A DNA stretch of 7,417 bases, from contig DUOU01000151.1 in assembly GCA_012838685.1 (NCBI GenBank), positions 1 through 7,417 on the forward strand. Direction: 5' to 3'. Shown here piece by piece: positions 1 through 6,838 of this stretch. A program made the translations under genes and the position numbers. The stretch comes from Bacteroidota bacterium. GTDB taxonomy: Bacteria; Bacteroidota; Bacteroidia; Bacteroidales; VadinHA17. The notes under the pieces were generated by a model. That model did no database searches and had not been told where the DNA came from. It was given only the letters and a program-made list of their open reading frames with translations. Within the stretch, counting starts at the first letter, position 1, and the number at the start of each line of letters is the position of its first letter.

Positions 1-1
1 C

Positions 2-2110
2 GACGAAGTGGAGGCCAAAGTCAGGGAACTCTTTTCGACCATCCCGACCGTTGAAAACCCTAAGCCCAGGGTTTACCAGGAGGTGCCGTGGCACGCCGAC
101 ACCCGCTACGTGCTGGCACAGGACAAGGAGGCCTCAATATCGTCCGTAGAGGTGGTCGCGTTGCGAAAATCGGTGCCCATTGAGGACAAAAACCTGGATT
201 ACATCAGAAACCGGCATATTATCTCCCTTATGAACTCCATGGCCTCCGCCCGCATAAGCGAGATACTGCAAAAGGACAATCCTCCGTTTGTCAGCGGCTC
301 AATAGCTTACGGCCCCAACGGCTACGCCAGGGGATATGACGAATTCTCGATATACGCCGTGCCGCTACCCAATGAAGAGGCCGCGGCACTAAGAGCTGTT
401 TACACTGAAGCCGAGAGAATAAGACGACATGGATTCACCGAATCCGAACTCGACAGGGCCAAAGCCATCATGGCGGCGAATTATGAAATCTACTACAACC
501 AAAAGGACAAGATCGACAACGACACCTACATCGGCTCGTTCCAAGACTATTTCCTCAACGGCGAGCCGCTCACATCGGTCGATTTCGACTATAATTTCCT
601 CAATATGGTGTTGCCTTCCATCTCCGCCGAAGAGGTATCGGCGCTCTACCGGGAACTGTTTACCGAAGAGAACCGCACCATCATAGTTATGGGCCTTGAA
701 GGCGACGGCATAACACATATCTCCAAAGAGGAGGCACTGGCAATTATAGACGAAGTCGGGAAAGCCGACATAGAGCCGTACGATGAAGGGGAACTTGCCA
801 CCTCGCTCGTGGAGACCGACATCAAAGGCTCGGCGATAGCGGCTACCACTCCCCTGCCCCAGTTCGACGCCGTGGAGTGGACACTCGAAAACAACGTTAA
901 GGTGATCTACAGGAAAGCCGACCATGAAAAGGACAACGTGGCGCTCAACGCCTTCAGCTATGGCGGAACATCCCTGCTCGACGATGACGAGGTGTTGCCG
1001 GCCTATCTGCTGTCAACGCTCAGTTCGCTTTACGGGGTAGGCGACTTCGACAATATCTCCCTGCAGAAGATGATGGCGGGCAAGAAGGCCTCCGTCAGTT
1101 TCGACCTCTCCGAGACTGCCGAAGTAATTTCCGGAAGCTCCACGCCGAAGGATTTCGAGACAATGATGCAGCTGCTCTACCTGAAGTTTACCGAGCCCCG
1201 ATTCGACAAGACCGCGCATGACGCTTATATGCAGAGGCTCATCTCATATGTTGAGAACATGGCCAACGATCCCAACAAGATCATGAACGACTCCATATCG
1301 CTGATCACCACCGCGTACAGCCCCAGAACGGTGATCCTCAACAGGGAGACACTATCCACGGTCAGCGTCGACGATATAGAAAAAATCTATAGGGACAGGT
1401 TCGCGGGAGCCGACGAATTTATCTTCTTCATCGTTGGCAATATAGATGAAGAGACAGTGAAGCCGATGGTAGAGAAATATATCGGTGGCCTGCCCGTAGC
1501 GGGACGAATAGAGACGTTTGCCGACAGGAAGACAGGACAACCGAAAGGAAGAGTCGACAAAAACATCGGCCTGGAACTGACAATACCAAAATCTACCGTC
1601 TTCATCTCGTTTGAGAACAAAATGGAGTACACCCCCTACAACACCCTTGGTCTCTCCGTTATCAACGGGATACTTGACATAGTCTACACCGAAAAGGTGC
1701 GCGAGGAGGAGGGCGGCACCTATGGCGTGCAGGTCTCGGTCACCGGCCGGAAAACCCCCTCCGCCAGGGTCAAAGCACTTATAACATTTGACTGCGATCC
1801 CGACAGGGCCGATGAGCTGAAAAAGATTGTTTTTGACCAGCTCAAATATATGGGAAAGAGAGGGCCTTCAGAGGAGAATCTGGAAAAGACGGTGCTCAAC
1901 CTGCTGAAAAACCGCGAAGAGTCGAAACGGCACAACTCATACTGGACCAATGTGTTGTTAAGGTATTATCAACTGGGGATAAACAGCGATGATCCCAATA
2001 ATTTCGAAGATATACTGAACGCTTACACGGTAAGAGACATCAAGAAAATCACGAAGAAGAGTTTCAAAAAAGCCGATCTTGTGGATATGACCTTCTCACC
2101 GCTGAAGTGA
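2..2110 (+). CDS. M16 family zinc metallopeptidase (pitrilysin/insulinase type), 5'-truncated by the window edge
   Basis: The reading frame is open from the first full codon (base 2) and ends at TGA 2108-2110. The GTG at base 8 is internal, so the true start lies before the window. About 702 residues are visible. Bacteroidota two-half M16 proteases usually run to roughly 930-950 residues, so the missing part would hold the first M16 domain with the HxxEH zinc motif; no such motif is seen here. What remains looks like the inactive M16 domains: a linker at about residues 1-30 (counted from base 8), the helical inter-domain section with 'TESELDRAKA' near 140, and the second half from about 280. 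The second half carries R-E-E-E-G-G-T-Y at 565-572, the Arg/Tyr substrate-binding signature of the C-terminal M16 domain. Members degrade peptides in the periplasm or at the envelope; localisation cannot be judged without the N-terminus. An AT-rich 141-bp gap separates it from the next gene. The family call is firm, the exact substrate unknown. Confidence 0.93.
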   Translation, partial: DEVEAKVRELFSTIPTVENPKPRVYQEVPWHADTRYVLAQDKEASISSVEVVALRKSVPIEDKNLDYIRNRHIISLMNSMASARISEILQKDNPPFVSGSIAYGPNGYARGYDEFSIYAVPLPNEEAAALRAVYTEAERIRRHGFTESELDRAKAIMAANYEIYYNQKDKIDNDTYIGSFQDYFLNGEPLTSVDFDYNFLNMVLPSISAEEVSALYRELFTEENRTIIVMGLEGDGITHISKEEALAIIDEVGKADIEPYDEGELATSLVETDIKGSAIAATTPLPQFDAVEWTLENNVKVIYRKADHEKDNVALNAFSYGGTSLLDDDEVLPAYLLSTLSSLYGVGDFDNISLQKMMAGKKASVSFDLSETAEVISGSSTPKDFETMMQLLYLKFTEPRFDKTAHDAYMQRLISYVENMANDPNKIMNDSISLITTAYSPRTVILNRETLSTVSVDDIEKIYRDRFAGADEFIFFIVGNIDEETVKPMVEKYIGGLPVAGRIETFADRKTGQPKGRVDKNIGLELTIPKSTVFISFENKMEYTPYNTLGLSVINGILDIVYTEKVREEEGGTYGVQVSVTGRKTPSARVKALITFDCDPDRADELKKIVFDQLKYMGKRGPSEENLEKTVLNLLKNREESKRHNSYWTNVLLRYYQLGINSDDPNNFEDILNAYTVRDIKKITKKSFKKADLVDMTFSPLK

Positions 2111-2195
2111 TTCAAACTTATATATAACAATATCCAAAAAGTGGCGTTACTTATTTATAGGATTAGCCATTGAAATAACCGGAAAAAATCGGATA

Positions 2196-2226
2196 TTTGG
2201 ATTAAAATACAATCGCCATATTTTTC
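2196..2226 (+). promoter_or_regulatory. Candidate Bacteroidota-type sigma promoter for the usp-gldA pair
   Basis: TTTG at 2196-2199 is followed, after a 19-base spacer, by TATTTTTC at 2219-2226. The known Bacteroides housekeeping pattern is a -33 TTTG and a -7 TAnnTTTG about 19-21 bases apart, so this matches everywhere except the last base of the -7 box. Transcription would start near 2233, giving a leader of about 20 nt before the ATG at 2252. The rest of the 2111-2251 gap is AT-rich, with no convincing terminator hairpin for the M16 gene. The call rests on pattern match only. Confidence 0.4.
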
Positions 2227-2251
2227 GGACAACAATTAATTAAATATCAAG

Positions 2252-3103
2252 ATGGAAGAGGAACAAAAAATCATAGTAGTGCCATGGGATTTCACTGTTG
2301 TAGCTGAAAACGCCCTGGCCCATGCGGCAAAAATCAGCAAAATGGTCAATGACGATGTTTGCCTGCTTCACATCGTCGATACGGGCATCAAGCAAGCCGA
2401 AGAACTCGAGAAGCTTAACCAGCTGCAACAGATCGCGGCAGATAGAAGCGCCAAATACAATATCACTGTTACCGCCCAGGTGGTAAGAGGCAGCATCTTC
2501 ACCACCATAGCCGAGTTTGTCAACGAGAACAACGCCAGTTTGGTTATTATGGGAACCCACGGCATAAAAGGTATGCAGAAGCTTACGGGAAGCTGGGCGC
2601 TCAAGGTGATAGTCAAATCAAAAGTTCCGTTTATCGTTGTCCAGGATCCACCCGATGATCAGGAGAAATACCACGATATAGTTTTCCCGATCGACTTCCG
2701 CAGGGAGAACAAGGAGAAGATACAGACAGCGATAAATATGGGAAAATATTTCGATTCTAAGATGCATATTATCGTCTCGACTGATACCGACCCAAGGCTA
2801 CTTAGAAACACCAGGGTGAACCTCAACTTCGCCATAAAATATTTCATACAGAACAACGTTCCCTTTGAGATCCACGAACTGCCAAAAGGCAATATGGCCG
2901 AACAGTCTATTGAATTTGCCCAGAAAATCAACGCCGATATCATACTGATAATGACCACTAAGAACATATCGTTCGCCGACTTCATCATGGGCGCTTCAGA
3001 GCAATATATAATAGCCAACAGCTCAAAGATACCGGTCTGCTGCGTGAACCCCAGAACATCGTTCGCGAAGACAAGCCAGTTTATGGGAGGCTGGTCGGAT
3101 TAA
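2252..3103 (+). CDS. Tandem-domain universal stress protein (UspA family)
   Basis: A 283-residue cytosolic protein made of two Usp (adenine-nucleotide alpha-hydrolase-like) domains. Domain 1 (about residues 5-131) opens with the beta strand IIVVPWDFT and ends with the family's nucleotide loop: V98-I-M-G-T-H-G104, then G113-S114 and KVPFIVV. This is close to the ATP-binding pattern G-2x-G-9x-G-[ST], although the second spacer is 8 here. Domain 2 (about 140-267) starts with HDIVFPIDF and ends with KIPVCCV, but its loop reads I-M-T-T-K-N in place of G-x-x-G, so only domain 1 is likely to bind nucleotide. The ATG at 2252 lies about 20 nt below the promoter candidate. The ATPase gene begins 15 bp after its stop, suggesting co-transcription. 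Usp proteins are linked to survival under starvation and stress; the precise role is not readable from sequence. Confidence 0.93.
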   Translation: MEEEQKIIVVPWDFTVVAENALAHAAKISKMVNDDVCLLHIVDTGIKQAEELEKLNQLQQIAADRSAKYNITVTAQVVRGSIFTTIAEFVNENNASLVIMGTHGIKGMQKLTGSWALKVIVKSKVPFIVVQDPPDDQEKYHDIVFPIDFRRENKEKIQTAINMGKYFDSKMHIIVSTDTDPRLLRNTRVNLNFAIKYFIQNNVPFEIHELPKGNMAEQSIEFAQKINADIILIMTTKNISFADFIMGASEQYIIANSSKIPVCCVNPRTSFAKTSQFMGGWSD

Positions 3104-3118
3104 TCCCCGGAAAGAGGC

Positions 3119-4030
3119 ATGTCTATTATAGCGAAAGAGGTTTCCAAACTTTACGGCACGCAAAAGGCGCTCGACTCCGTATCCTTTGAGGTAAGGTCGG
3201 GAGAGATAGTCGCTTTCCTCGGACCCAACGGAGCCGGCAAGTCCACCATGATGAAGATCATCACGGGATATATTCCGGCCACCTCCGGAACAGTGTTGGT
3301 AAACGGTTTGGATGTGATGACCAACAACCTGGAGATCAAGAAAAAGATAGGATATCTCCCCGAAAACAACCCCCTATATCCCGAGATGTACGTCAGGGAG
3401 TACCTAAAATTTGTCGCCTCCATATATAGGGCCAAAAAGATAAAGTGTGTCGGGATAGAGGAGATAATAGAGATCACCGGTCTTAGCGGGGAGAGCAACA
3501 AAAAAATCGGCTCCCTCTCCAAAGGATACAGGCAGAGAGTCGGGTTGGCCCAGGCGCTGATACACGATCCCGAGGTGCTTATCCTGGACGAAGCGACAAC
3601 CGGCCTAGACCCCAACCAAATTGTGGAGATCCGCAACCTAATCCGCGAAGCCGGCAGGGAGAAGACCGTGATGTTGTCGACCCATATCATGCAGGAGGTA
3701 GAAGCGATATGCGACAGGATTTTGATAGTTGACAAAGGTCGGATCGTGGCCGACGAAAACAAGGCGGATATCTACGGCAAGATCAAGAAAAACCGTCAAA
3801 TAGTCACCGTAGAATTCAATAAGGATCCCCAAGAGGCCGAGTTAAGGGCGGCAACAAGAGCCGATACCGTCACAAGAGAGGCCCCGGGCAAGTGGCGGCT
3901 TGAATCCGATAGCCCCGAAGACATACGTCCCCTTATTTTCGCTTTCGCCGTTGCCAACAACCTTACCGTCCTCTCCCTCAGCAAAGAGGAGGCCAACCTT
4001 GAAGAGGTGTTCAGGGAGTTGACAAAATAA
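3119..4030 (+). CDS. gldA: ABC transporter ATP-binding subunit, GldA-like
   Basis: A 303-residue ATPase subunit of an ABC-2-type exporter. In order: Walker A G35-P-N-G-A-G-K-S42; the 'GYLPENNPLYPEM' stretch at 78-90, with Glu where most families have the Q-loop Gln, as is common in GldA/DrrA-type proteins; signature L133-S-K-G-Y137; Walker B V153-L-I-L-D-E158; D-loop G162-L-D-P; switch histidine H189 in STHI. A C-terminal regulatory tail of about 75 residues follows, as in GldA. The purine-rich GGAAAGAGG at 3109-3117 precedes the ATG at 3119. In gliding Flavobacteriia GldA works with the membrane proteins GldF and GldG; non-gliding Bacteroidales carry the same ATPase with unknown cargo. Here no permease gene follows: the next genes are AT-rich and unrelated, so the partner is elsewhere or has been displaced. 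The ABC-2 ATPase call is firm; the gldA symbol is by resemblance. Confidence 0.9.
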   Translation: MSIIAKEVSKLYGTQKALDSVSFEVRSGEIVAFLGPNGAGKSTMMKIITGYIPATSGTVLVNGLDVMTNNLEIKKKIGYLPENNPLYPEMYVREYLKFVASIYRAKKIKCVGIEEIIEITGLSGESNKKIGSLSKGYRQRVGLAQALIHDPEVLILDEATTGLDPNQIVEIRNLIREAGREKTVMLSTHIMQEVEAICDRILIVDKGRIVADENKADIYGKIKKNRQIVTVEFNKDPQEAELRAATRADTVTREAPGKWRLESDSPEDIRPLIFAFAVANNLTVLSLSKEEANLEEVFRELTK

Positions 4031-4102
4031 AACAATCTTCGCTTTGCCCCGAAAAAAGACGTTCAATCTCTTCCCAACATCAGGAATCAGGTTTTAAAAT
4101 GT

Positions 4103-4110
4103 TAAATTTG
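4103..4110 (+). promoter_or_regulatory. Candidate -7 box upstream of the TPR gene
   Basis: TAAATTTG is an exact match to the Bacteroidota -7 consensus TAnnTTTG. No clear TTTG or TTG is found 19-21 bases upstream, so only half of the promoter pattern is present. A chance match is quite possible in DNA this AT-rich. The remainder of the 4031-4133 gap shows no gene and no persuasive terminator. Confidence 0.22.
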
Positions 4111-4193
4111 AAAATGGCTATAGGGAAGTTTTTGTGGTTTTTGCTGAAGTTTTTAAATTAAAACCAAATATATTTTATAAATCAAAACTTAAA

Positions 4194-4667
4194 ATGTGCG
4201 CTGTTCGTAAAAAAAAACCTAGAAATATGTATGATGTCATTGAAATTAATTCTAAAAATGCTTCTACATATTATAACAGAGGAAACACGAAAATATACTT
4301 GGAAGACTATCGGGGCGCAATTGAGGATTACTCCAAAGCTATTGAAATTAACCCTGAATATGCTTCTGCGTATAATAACAGAGGAAATGCGAAACGTGAC
4401 TTAAAAGACTATCAGGGAGCTATCGAGGATTATTCCAAGGCTATTGAAATTGACCCCGAAAATGCTTTCGCATATTGTGACAGAGGAAGCGCGAAACGTG
4501 AATTAAATGACTATAATGGCGCCATTGAGGATTGTTCCAGGGCCATTGAAATCGACCCTGAATATACTCTTGCGTATTGTAACAGAGGAATGGCGAAAAG
4601 GAAAATTGGAGATTTTGAAGGTGCTAACCAAGATATGAATATGTACAACTATCTACATGATGCCTAG
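4194..4667 (+). CDS. Small tetratricopeptide-repeat (TPR) protein, probably lacking its original N-terminus
   Basis: The frame is open from 4098. Possible starts are GTG 4134, ATG 4194 and ATG 4227; 4194 is chosen as the first ATG (157 residues), but the start is uncertain. Three clear 34-residue TPR units are encoded by three 102-bp DNA repeats (4254-4355, 4356-4457, 4458-4559). Each follows the pattern [ASF]-x-x-Y-x-[ND]-R-G-x-x-K, D-Y-x-G-A-I-E-D-[YC]-S-[KR]-A-I-E-I-[ND]-P. A fourth, diverging unit runs to the stop at 4665-4667. Just before unit 1, 'YDVIEINSKNAS' looks like the second helix of another TPR whose first helix is missing, so the gene probably lost its 5' end. There is no signal peptide or membrane segment from any of the three starts. 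TPR proteins are protein-binding scaffolds; no partner can be named. The AT-rich composition contrasts sharply with the upstream genes. A stretch homologous to the downstream repeat begins about 5 bp after the stop. Confidence 0.75.
   Translation: MCAVRKKKPRNMYDVIEINSKNASTYYNRGNTKIYLEDYRGAIEDYSKAIEINPEYASAYNNRGNAKRDLKDYQGAIEDYSKAIEIDPENAFAYCDRGSAKRELNDYNGAIEDCSRAIEIDPEYTLAYCNRGMAKRKIGDFEGANQDMNMYNYLHDA
4254..4559 (+). repeat. Three tandem 102-bp TPR-coding units
   Basis: Units at 4254-4355, 4356-4457 and 4458-4559 are recognisably alike at DNA level: each has 'aacagagga' or 'gacagagga' about 20 bases in, 'gactat' near the middle and 'attgaaat' near the end. They are in frame and exactly three codons times 34 long, so this is internal duplication of a coding repeat, not an independent element. 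A fourth, more diverged partial unit follows from 4560. Confidence 0.85.
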
Positions 4668-4672
4668 ATAAT

Positions 4673-4764
4673 GTGGCTCTTGGAGTAAGATTCGCAAAAA
4701 CCGTTCAACAAACTGATTGGTTATATTTGTTGGAAAAAGAATAAAAGAAATAAAAAAACAGAGT
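4673..4764 (+). repeat. Diverged direct repeat, copy 1 (upstream of the nuclease/MBL module)
   Basis: This stretch aligns without gaps to 7001-7092 at a constant offset of 2328 bases. Over the core 4685-4742 I count 46 identities in 58 bases; the best part is 'ttcaacaaact' followed after one base by 'attggttata'. It also looks once protein-coding. In the frame ending at TAA 4742-4744, residues VALGVRFAK and QQTDWLYLLEKE correspond to VAPTVRFSK and QQTNWLYLSENE in copy 2, with several silent or conservative changes. That frame is offset from the TPR gene, so copy 1 could be the frameshifted old C-terminus of the TPR protein. I do not recognise the family. Confidence 0.7.
4722..4729 (+). promoter_or_regulatory. 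Candidate -7 box ahead of the nuclease/MBL pair
   Basis: TATATTTG is an exact TAnnTTTG match lying inside repeat copy 1; copy 2 has TATACCTA at the same place and lacks the box. There is no TTTG or TTG 19-21 bases upstream. It would start transcripts near 4736, just before the nuclease coding sequence. This is a weak call in AT-rich DNA. Confidence 0.2.
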
Positions 4765-4868
4765 CCGAAACGATTAGACCACTTTATTATGATTATACCA
4801 ATAACGAAATTGAGAGACTTCTACAATCTAATGAGAATTTTCAGTATAAATACTCACATCAAGATACT
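4761..4868 (+). pseudogene. Out-of-frame 5' coding segment of the nuclease-like gene
   Basis: In the frame ending at TAA 4869-4871 the DNA encodes ESETIRPLYY, then NNEIERLLQS and ENFQYKYSHQD, which reads like ordinary protein. Over the 30 codons 4779-4868 I count G or C at 13 first positions and only 6 third positions, the pattern expected of AT-rich coding DNA. The frame used by the downstream CDS shows the reverse over 4789-4869 (27 codons: 5 first, 11 third). Removing one base near 4867-4869 would join this segment to KDFNRGENYKK of the downstream frame. No ATG, GTG or TTG lies in this frame after the stop at 4686-4688, so the original start is also lost or non-canonical. Confidence 0.5.
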
Positions 4869-5559
4869 TAAGGATTTTAATCGAGGTGAAAATTATAAAA
4901 AATTGATTGAAATTTTTAATGATAGTAAAAAGCATTTCGAAAAATACTGTTGTTCTGATAAATTCACAATTGAAGATGAAAATAAAAGAAAACCCTTACC
5001 TATAAGTCCTATTGGGATAAAGAAAACAAATGATTTGGTCGCTATCTTGAAGAATAATGACCTAAATATTGTAAACAACAATAAAAATCTGAGTTTTCAA
5101 TATTTAGCACGCGAGGTTAGTCCATTAAGAACAACGGGGAATGCCAAATTTGAATCTGGACAATCGGGACGTTCTTCGGGAACTGGAGGTCTTGATTTTA
5201 TTGGGTGGAATGTTAATAATAATATTCCCATTCTGGGGGAAATAAAAGTCAATAGTGATGAAAATCCATTTTTTGCTCTAATTCAATTACTGACATACCT
5301 TTCAGAATTAGTTACGCCAAATCAAATTAATAGGATAAATAAAACAGGTTTATTTGCTAATCATATTTCCGAGCCTGTTTTTTATCTTTATATTATACTT
5401 TCTAATTACAATTATAATTCAAAACCAAGGACAAGAATACTACAGGAAACTATTGTATTAGCAAATAAACTAAAAAAAGAAATCGACGAAATATTTGAAA
5501 TATCTATACTAGAGATTAATGAGCCTAATGGATTAATAAATGAAGTTAACAATCTATAG
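4789..5559 (+). CDS. PD-(D/E)XK (RecB/Cas4-like) nuclease-related protein, probably frameshifted at its 5' end
   Basis: A 256-residue product from ATG 4789. The frame is open back to a TTG at 4717, but that start lies in repeat DNA and is not credible. Residues from about 28 on look normal; before that, base composition favours another frame (see 4761-4868), so the native N-terminus is probably different. The core has G134-L-D136-F-I-G, then 'PILGE151-I-K153', then Q166-L-L-T-Y170. The order Asp, 14 residues, Glu-x-Lys, followed by QxxxY is the metal-binding and catalytic layout of RecB/Cas4-type PD-(D/E)XK nucleases. An upstream 'AREVSPLRTTG' (about 107-117) could supply the motif I acid, and a Gly/Ser-rich 'SGQSGRSSGTGG' leads into the Asp. 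No signal peptide is seen. The stop overlaps the next gene by 20 bp, implying translational coupling with the beta-CASP protein. The fold call comes from motifs only; DNA or RNA specificity and family name are unknown. Confidence 0.6.
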   Translation: MIIPITKLRDFYNLMRIFSINTHIKILKDFNRGENYKKLIEIFNDSKKHFEKYCCSDKFTIEDENKRKPLPISPIGIKKTNDLVAILKNNDLNIVNNNKNLSFQYLAREVSPLRTTGNAKFESGQSGRSSGTGGLDFIGWNVNNNIPILGEIKVNSDENPFFALIQLLTYLSELVTPNQINRINKTGLFANHISEPVFYLYIILSNYNYNSKPRTRILQETIVLANKLKKEIDEIFEISILEINEPNGLINEVNNL

Positions 5560-6838
5560 AGGTACAAATGAAATAGGTGGTATTTGCATTGAAATTCAAT
5601 CTGGTAAAAGCAAAATCCTTTTGGACTTTGGTATGCCATTAGTGAATAAATCTGGTGACAGTTTTAATTTCAAGCAATACGAAAGTTTATCGGTTAACGA
5701 GCTTATTAAAAATGGAGTTTTACCAAATATTGCGAATGCTTATTCAGAAAACACTGATATTTCGGGGGTTCTGATTTCTCATCCACATGGCGACCACTAT
5801 GGATTAATGCAGTTTTTAAATAAAGATATTCCTGTATTTTTAGGTAAGGCTACACATGAAATATTAAAACTGAACAATATTTTTCTATATCAAAAAAATA
5901 AAATTGAAAACCCGATCTATTTTGAGAAAAATAAACCTTTTCAAATCGGTGAATTTAATATTACCGCATTCTGGAATGACCATTCCGCTTTCGATTCATA
6001 TTCGTTTCTAATTGAAGCTGACGGGAAAAGTATTTTTTATTCGGGCGATTTTAGGGGACACGGCAGAAAAGCAAACGTTTACAAATGGTTTACCCACAAT
6101 GCCCCGAAAAATGTTGACTGTTTATTGATTGAAGGAACGACAATCGGTAGAGCAACAAATAGGTTTAAAACAGAAAATAAGATAGAACAGGAACTCACAG
6201 AAATATTCAGAAAATCGGACTGTATCAACTACATATATACATCAAGCCAGAATATTGACAGAATTGTTTCGCTTTATAAAGCTTGTTTAAAATCAGGAAA
6301 GACATTTGTAGTTGATGTTTATACGGCAAATGTTTTAAATATTCTGTCTGAATTCGCAAAATTACCTACACCCCTAAAAGGTTATGCGCAAATAAAAGTT
6401 TTATTCCCGAACCGAATAACAAATGAGTTATTTGAACGTGGACTTGGAGAATTGGCGAATAAATTTTCAAAGAGTAAAATTACAAAAGATGAGATTTCCA
6501 AAAATCCATCGGATTTTGTTATCATAGTCCGACCTTCAATGAAAAATGATTTGAAGAAAATAACCACTGATAAAGGGAACCTGATTTACTCGATGTGGGA
6601 AGGGTATAAAGAACAATCGTCTACAAAAGACTTTTTGGATTGGTTAACTTCAAAGAATTTCGCGATCATTGATATCCATACCAGTGGACATGCAGATATT
6701 GAAACTTTAAAAAAATTTGCGGATTCGATTAATCCCAAAACCATAATCCCAATCCATACTTTTAACAAACAGGACTATAAAACTATATTTACACAGCCGA
6801 TTATAGAAATTGATGATAACCAGACAATTGAAATATAG
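5540..6838 (+). CDS. Beta-CASP metallo-beta-lactamase-fold hydrolase (RNase J/CPSF-like), 432 aa
   Basis: All metal-binding and beta-CASP motifs are visible in order. Motif 1 is Asp29 (ILLDFG). Motif 2 is H81-P-H-G-D-H86 (HxHxDH). Motif 3 is His148 (WNDHSAFDS). Motif 4 is Asp170 in SGDFRGHGRK. Beta-CASP motif A is Glu198 (IEGTT), motif B His384 (TSGH), and motif C His406 (IPIHTF). This set is typical of nucleic-acid-acting members such as RNase J, CPSF-73 and Artemis relatives, so the protein is very likely a two-metal nuclease or RNA/DNA processing enzyme in the cytosol. At 432 residues it is shorter than RNase J (about 550) and lacks its C-terminal extension, so it is not the housekeeping RNase J. 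ATG 5540 lies inside the end of the nuclease-like gene, a 20-bp overlap that points to a two-gene unit. The DNA is much more AT-rich than the core genes, suggesting transfer. Catalytic competence looks intact; the biological target is unknown. Confidence 0.85.
   Translation: MKLTIYRGTNEIGGICIEIQSGKSKILLDFGMPLVNKSGDSFNFKQYESLSVNELIKNGVLPNIANAYSENTDISGVLISHPHGDHYGLMQFLNKDIPVFLGKATHEILKLNNIFLYQKNKIENPIYFEKNKPFQIGEFNITAFWNDHSAFDSYSFLIEADGKSIFYSGDFRGHGRKANVYKWFTHNAPKNVDCLLIEGTTIGRATNRFKTENKIEQELTEIFRKSDCINYIYTSSQNIDRIVSLYKACLKSGKTFVVDVYTANVLNILSEFAKLPTPLKGYAQIKVLFPNRITNELFERGLGELANKFSKSKITKDEISKNPSDFVIIVRPSMKNDLKKITTDKGNLIYSMWEGYKEQSSTKDFLDWLTSKNFAIIDIHTSGHADIETLKKFADSINPKTIIPIHTFNKQDYKTIFTQPIIEIDDNQTIEI

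Noticed and set aside
389..925. 178-codon antisense ORF within the M16 gene
   Set aside because: It mirrors a strongly conserved M16 coding region on the other strand, its product shows no recognisable domain, and it is a typical GC-driven shadow frame.
3151..3762. 203-codon antisense ORF within the ABC ATPase gene
   Set aside because: It lies opposite the Walker A to switch-histidine region, and its translation has no domain signature; a shadow frame.
4099..4161. 20-codon ATG-started ORF (MLNLKMAIGKF...)
   Set aside because: It is very short, has no family resemblance and overlaps the possible TPR leader; random ORFs of this size are common in AT-rich DNA.
4254..4664. Regular ~100-bp repeats considered as a CRISPR-like or satellite array
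   Set aside because: The period is exactly 102 bp, in frame, and encodes canonical TPR units with no spacer structure.
4717..4788. TTG start at 4717 for the nuclease-like gene, adding 24 residues
   Set aside because: This segment lies within repeat copy 1 and overlaps the shared VRF..QQT..WLYL frame. Nothing supports translation starting at this TTG, and codon composition up to about 4868 favours a different frame.
4860..4875. Programmed +1 frameshift in the nuclease gene (ACT TAA G context)
   Set aside because: The P-site ACT would have to re-pair poorly with CTT, there is no upstream Shine-Dalgarno-like stimulator, and the upstream frame has no start codon. Mutation or a sequencing error is simpler.
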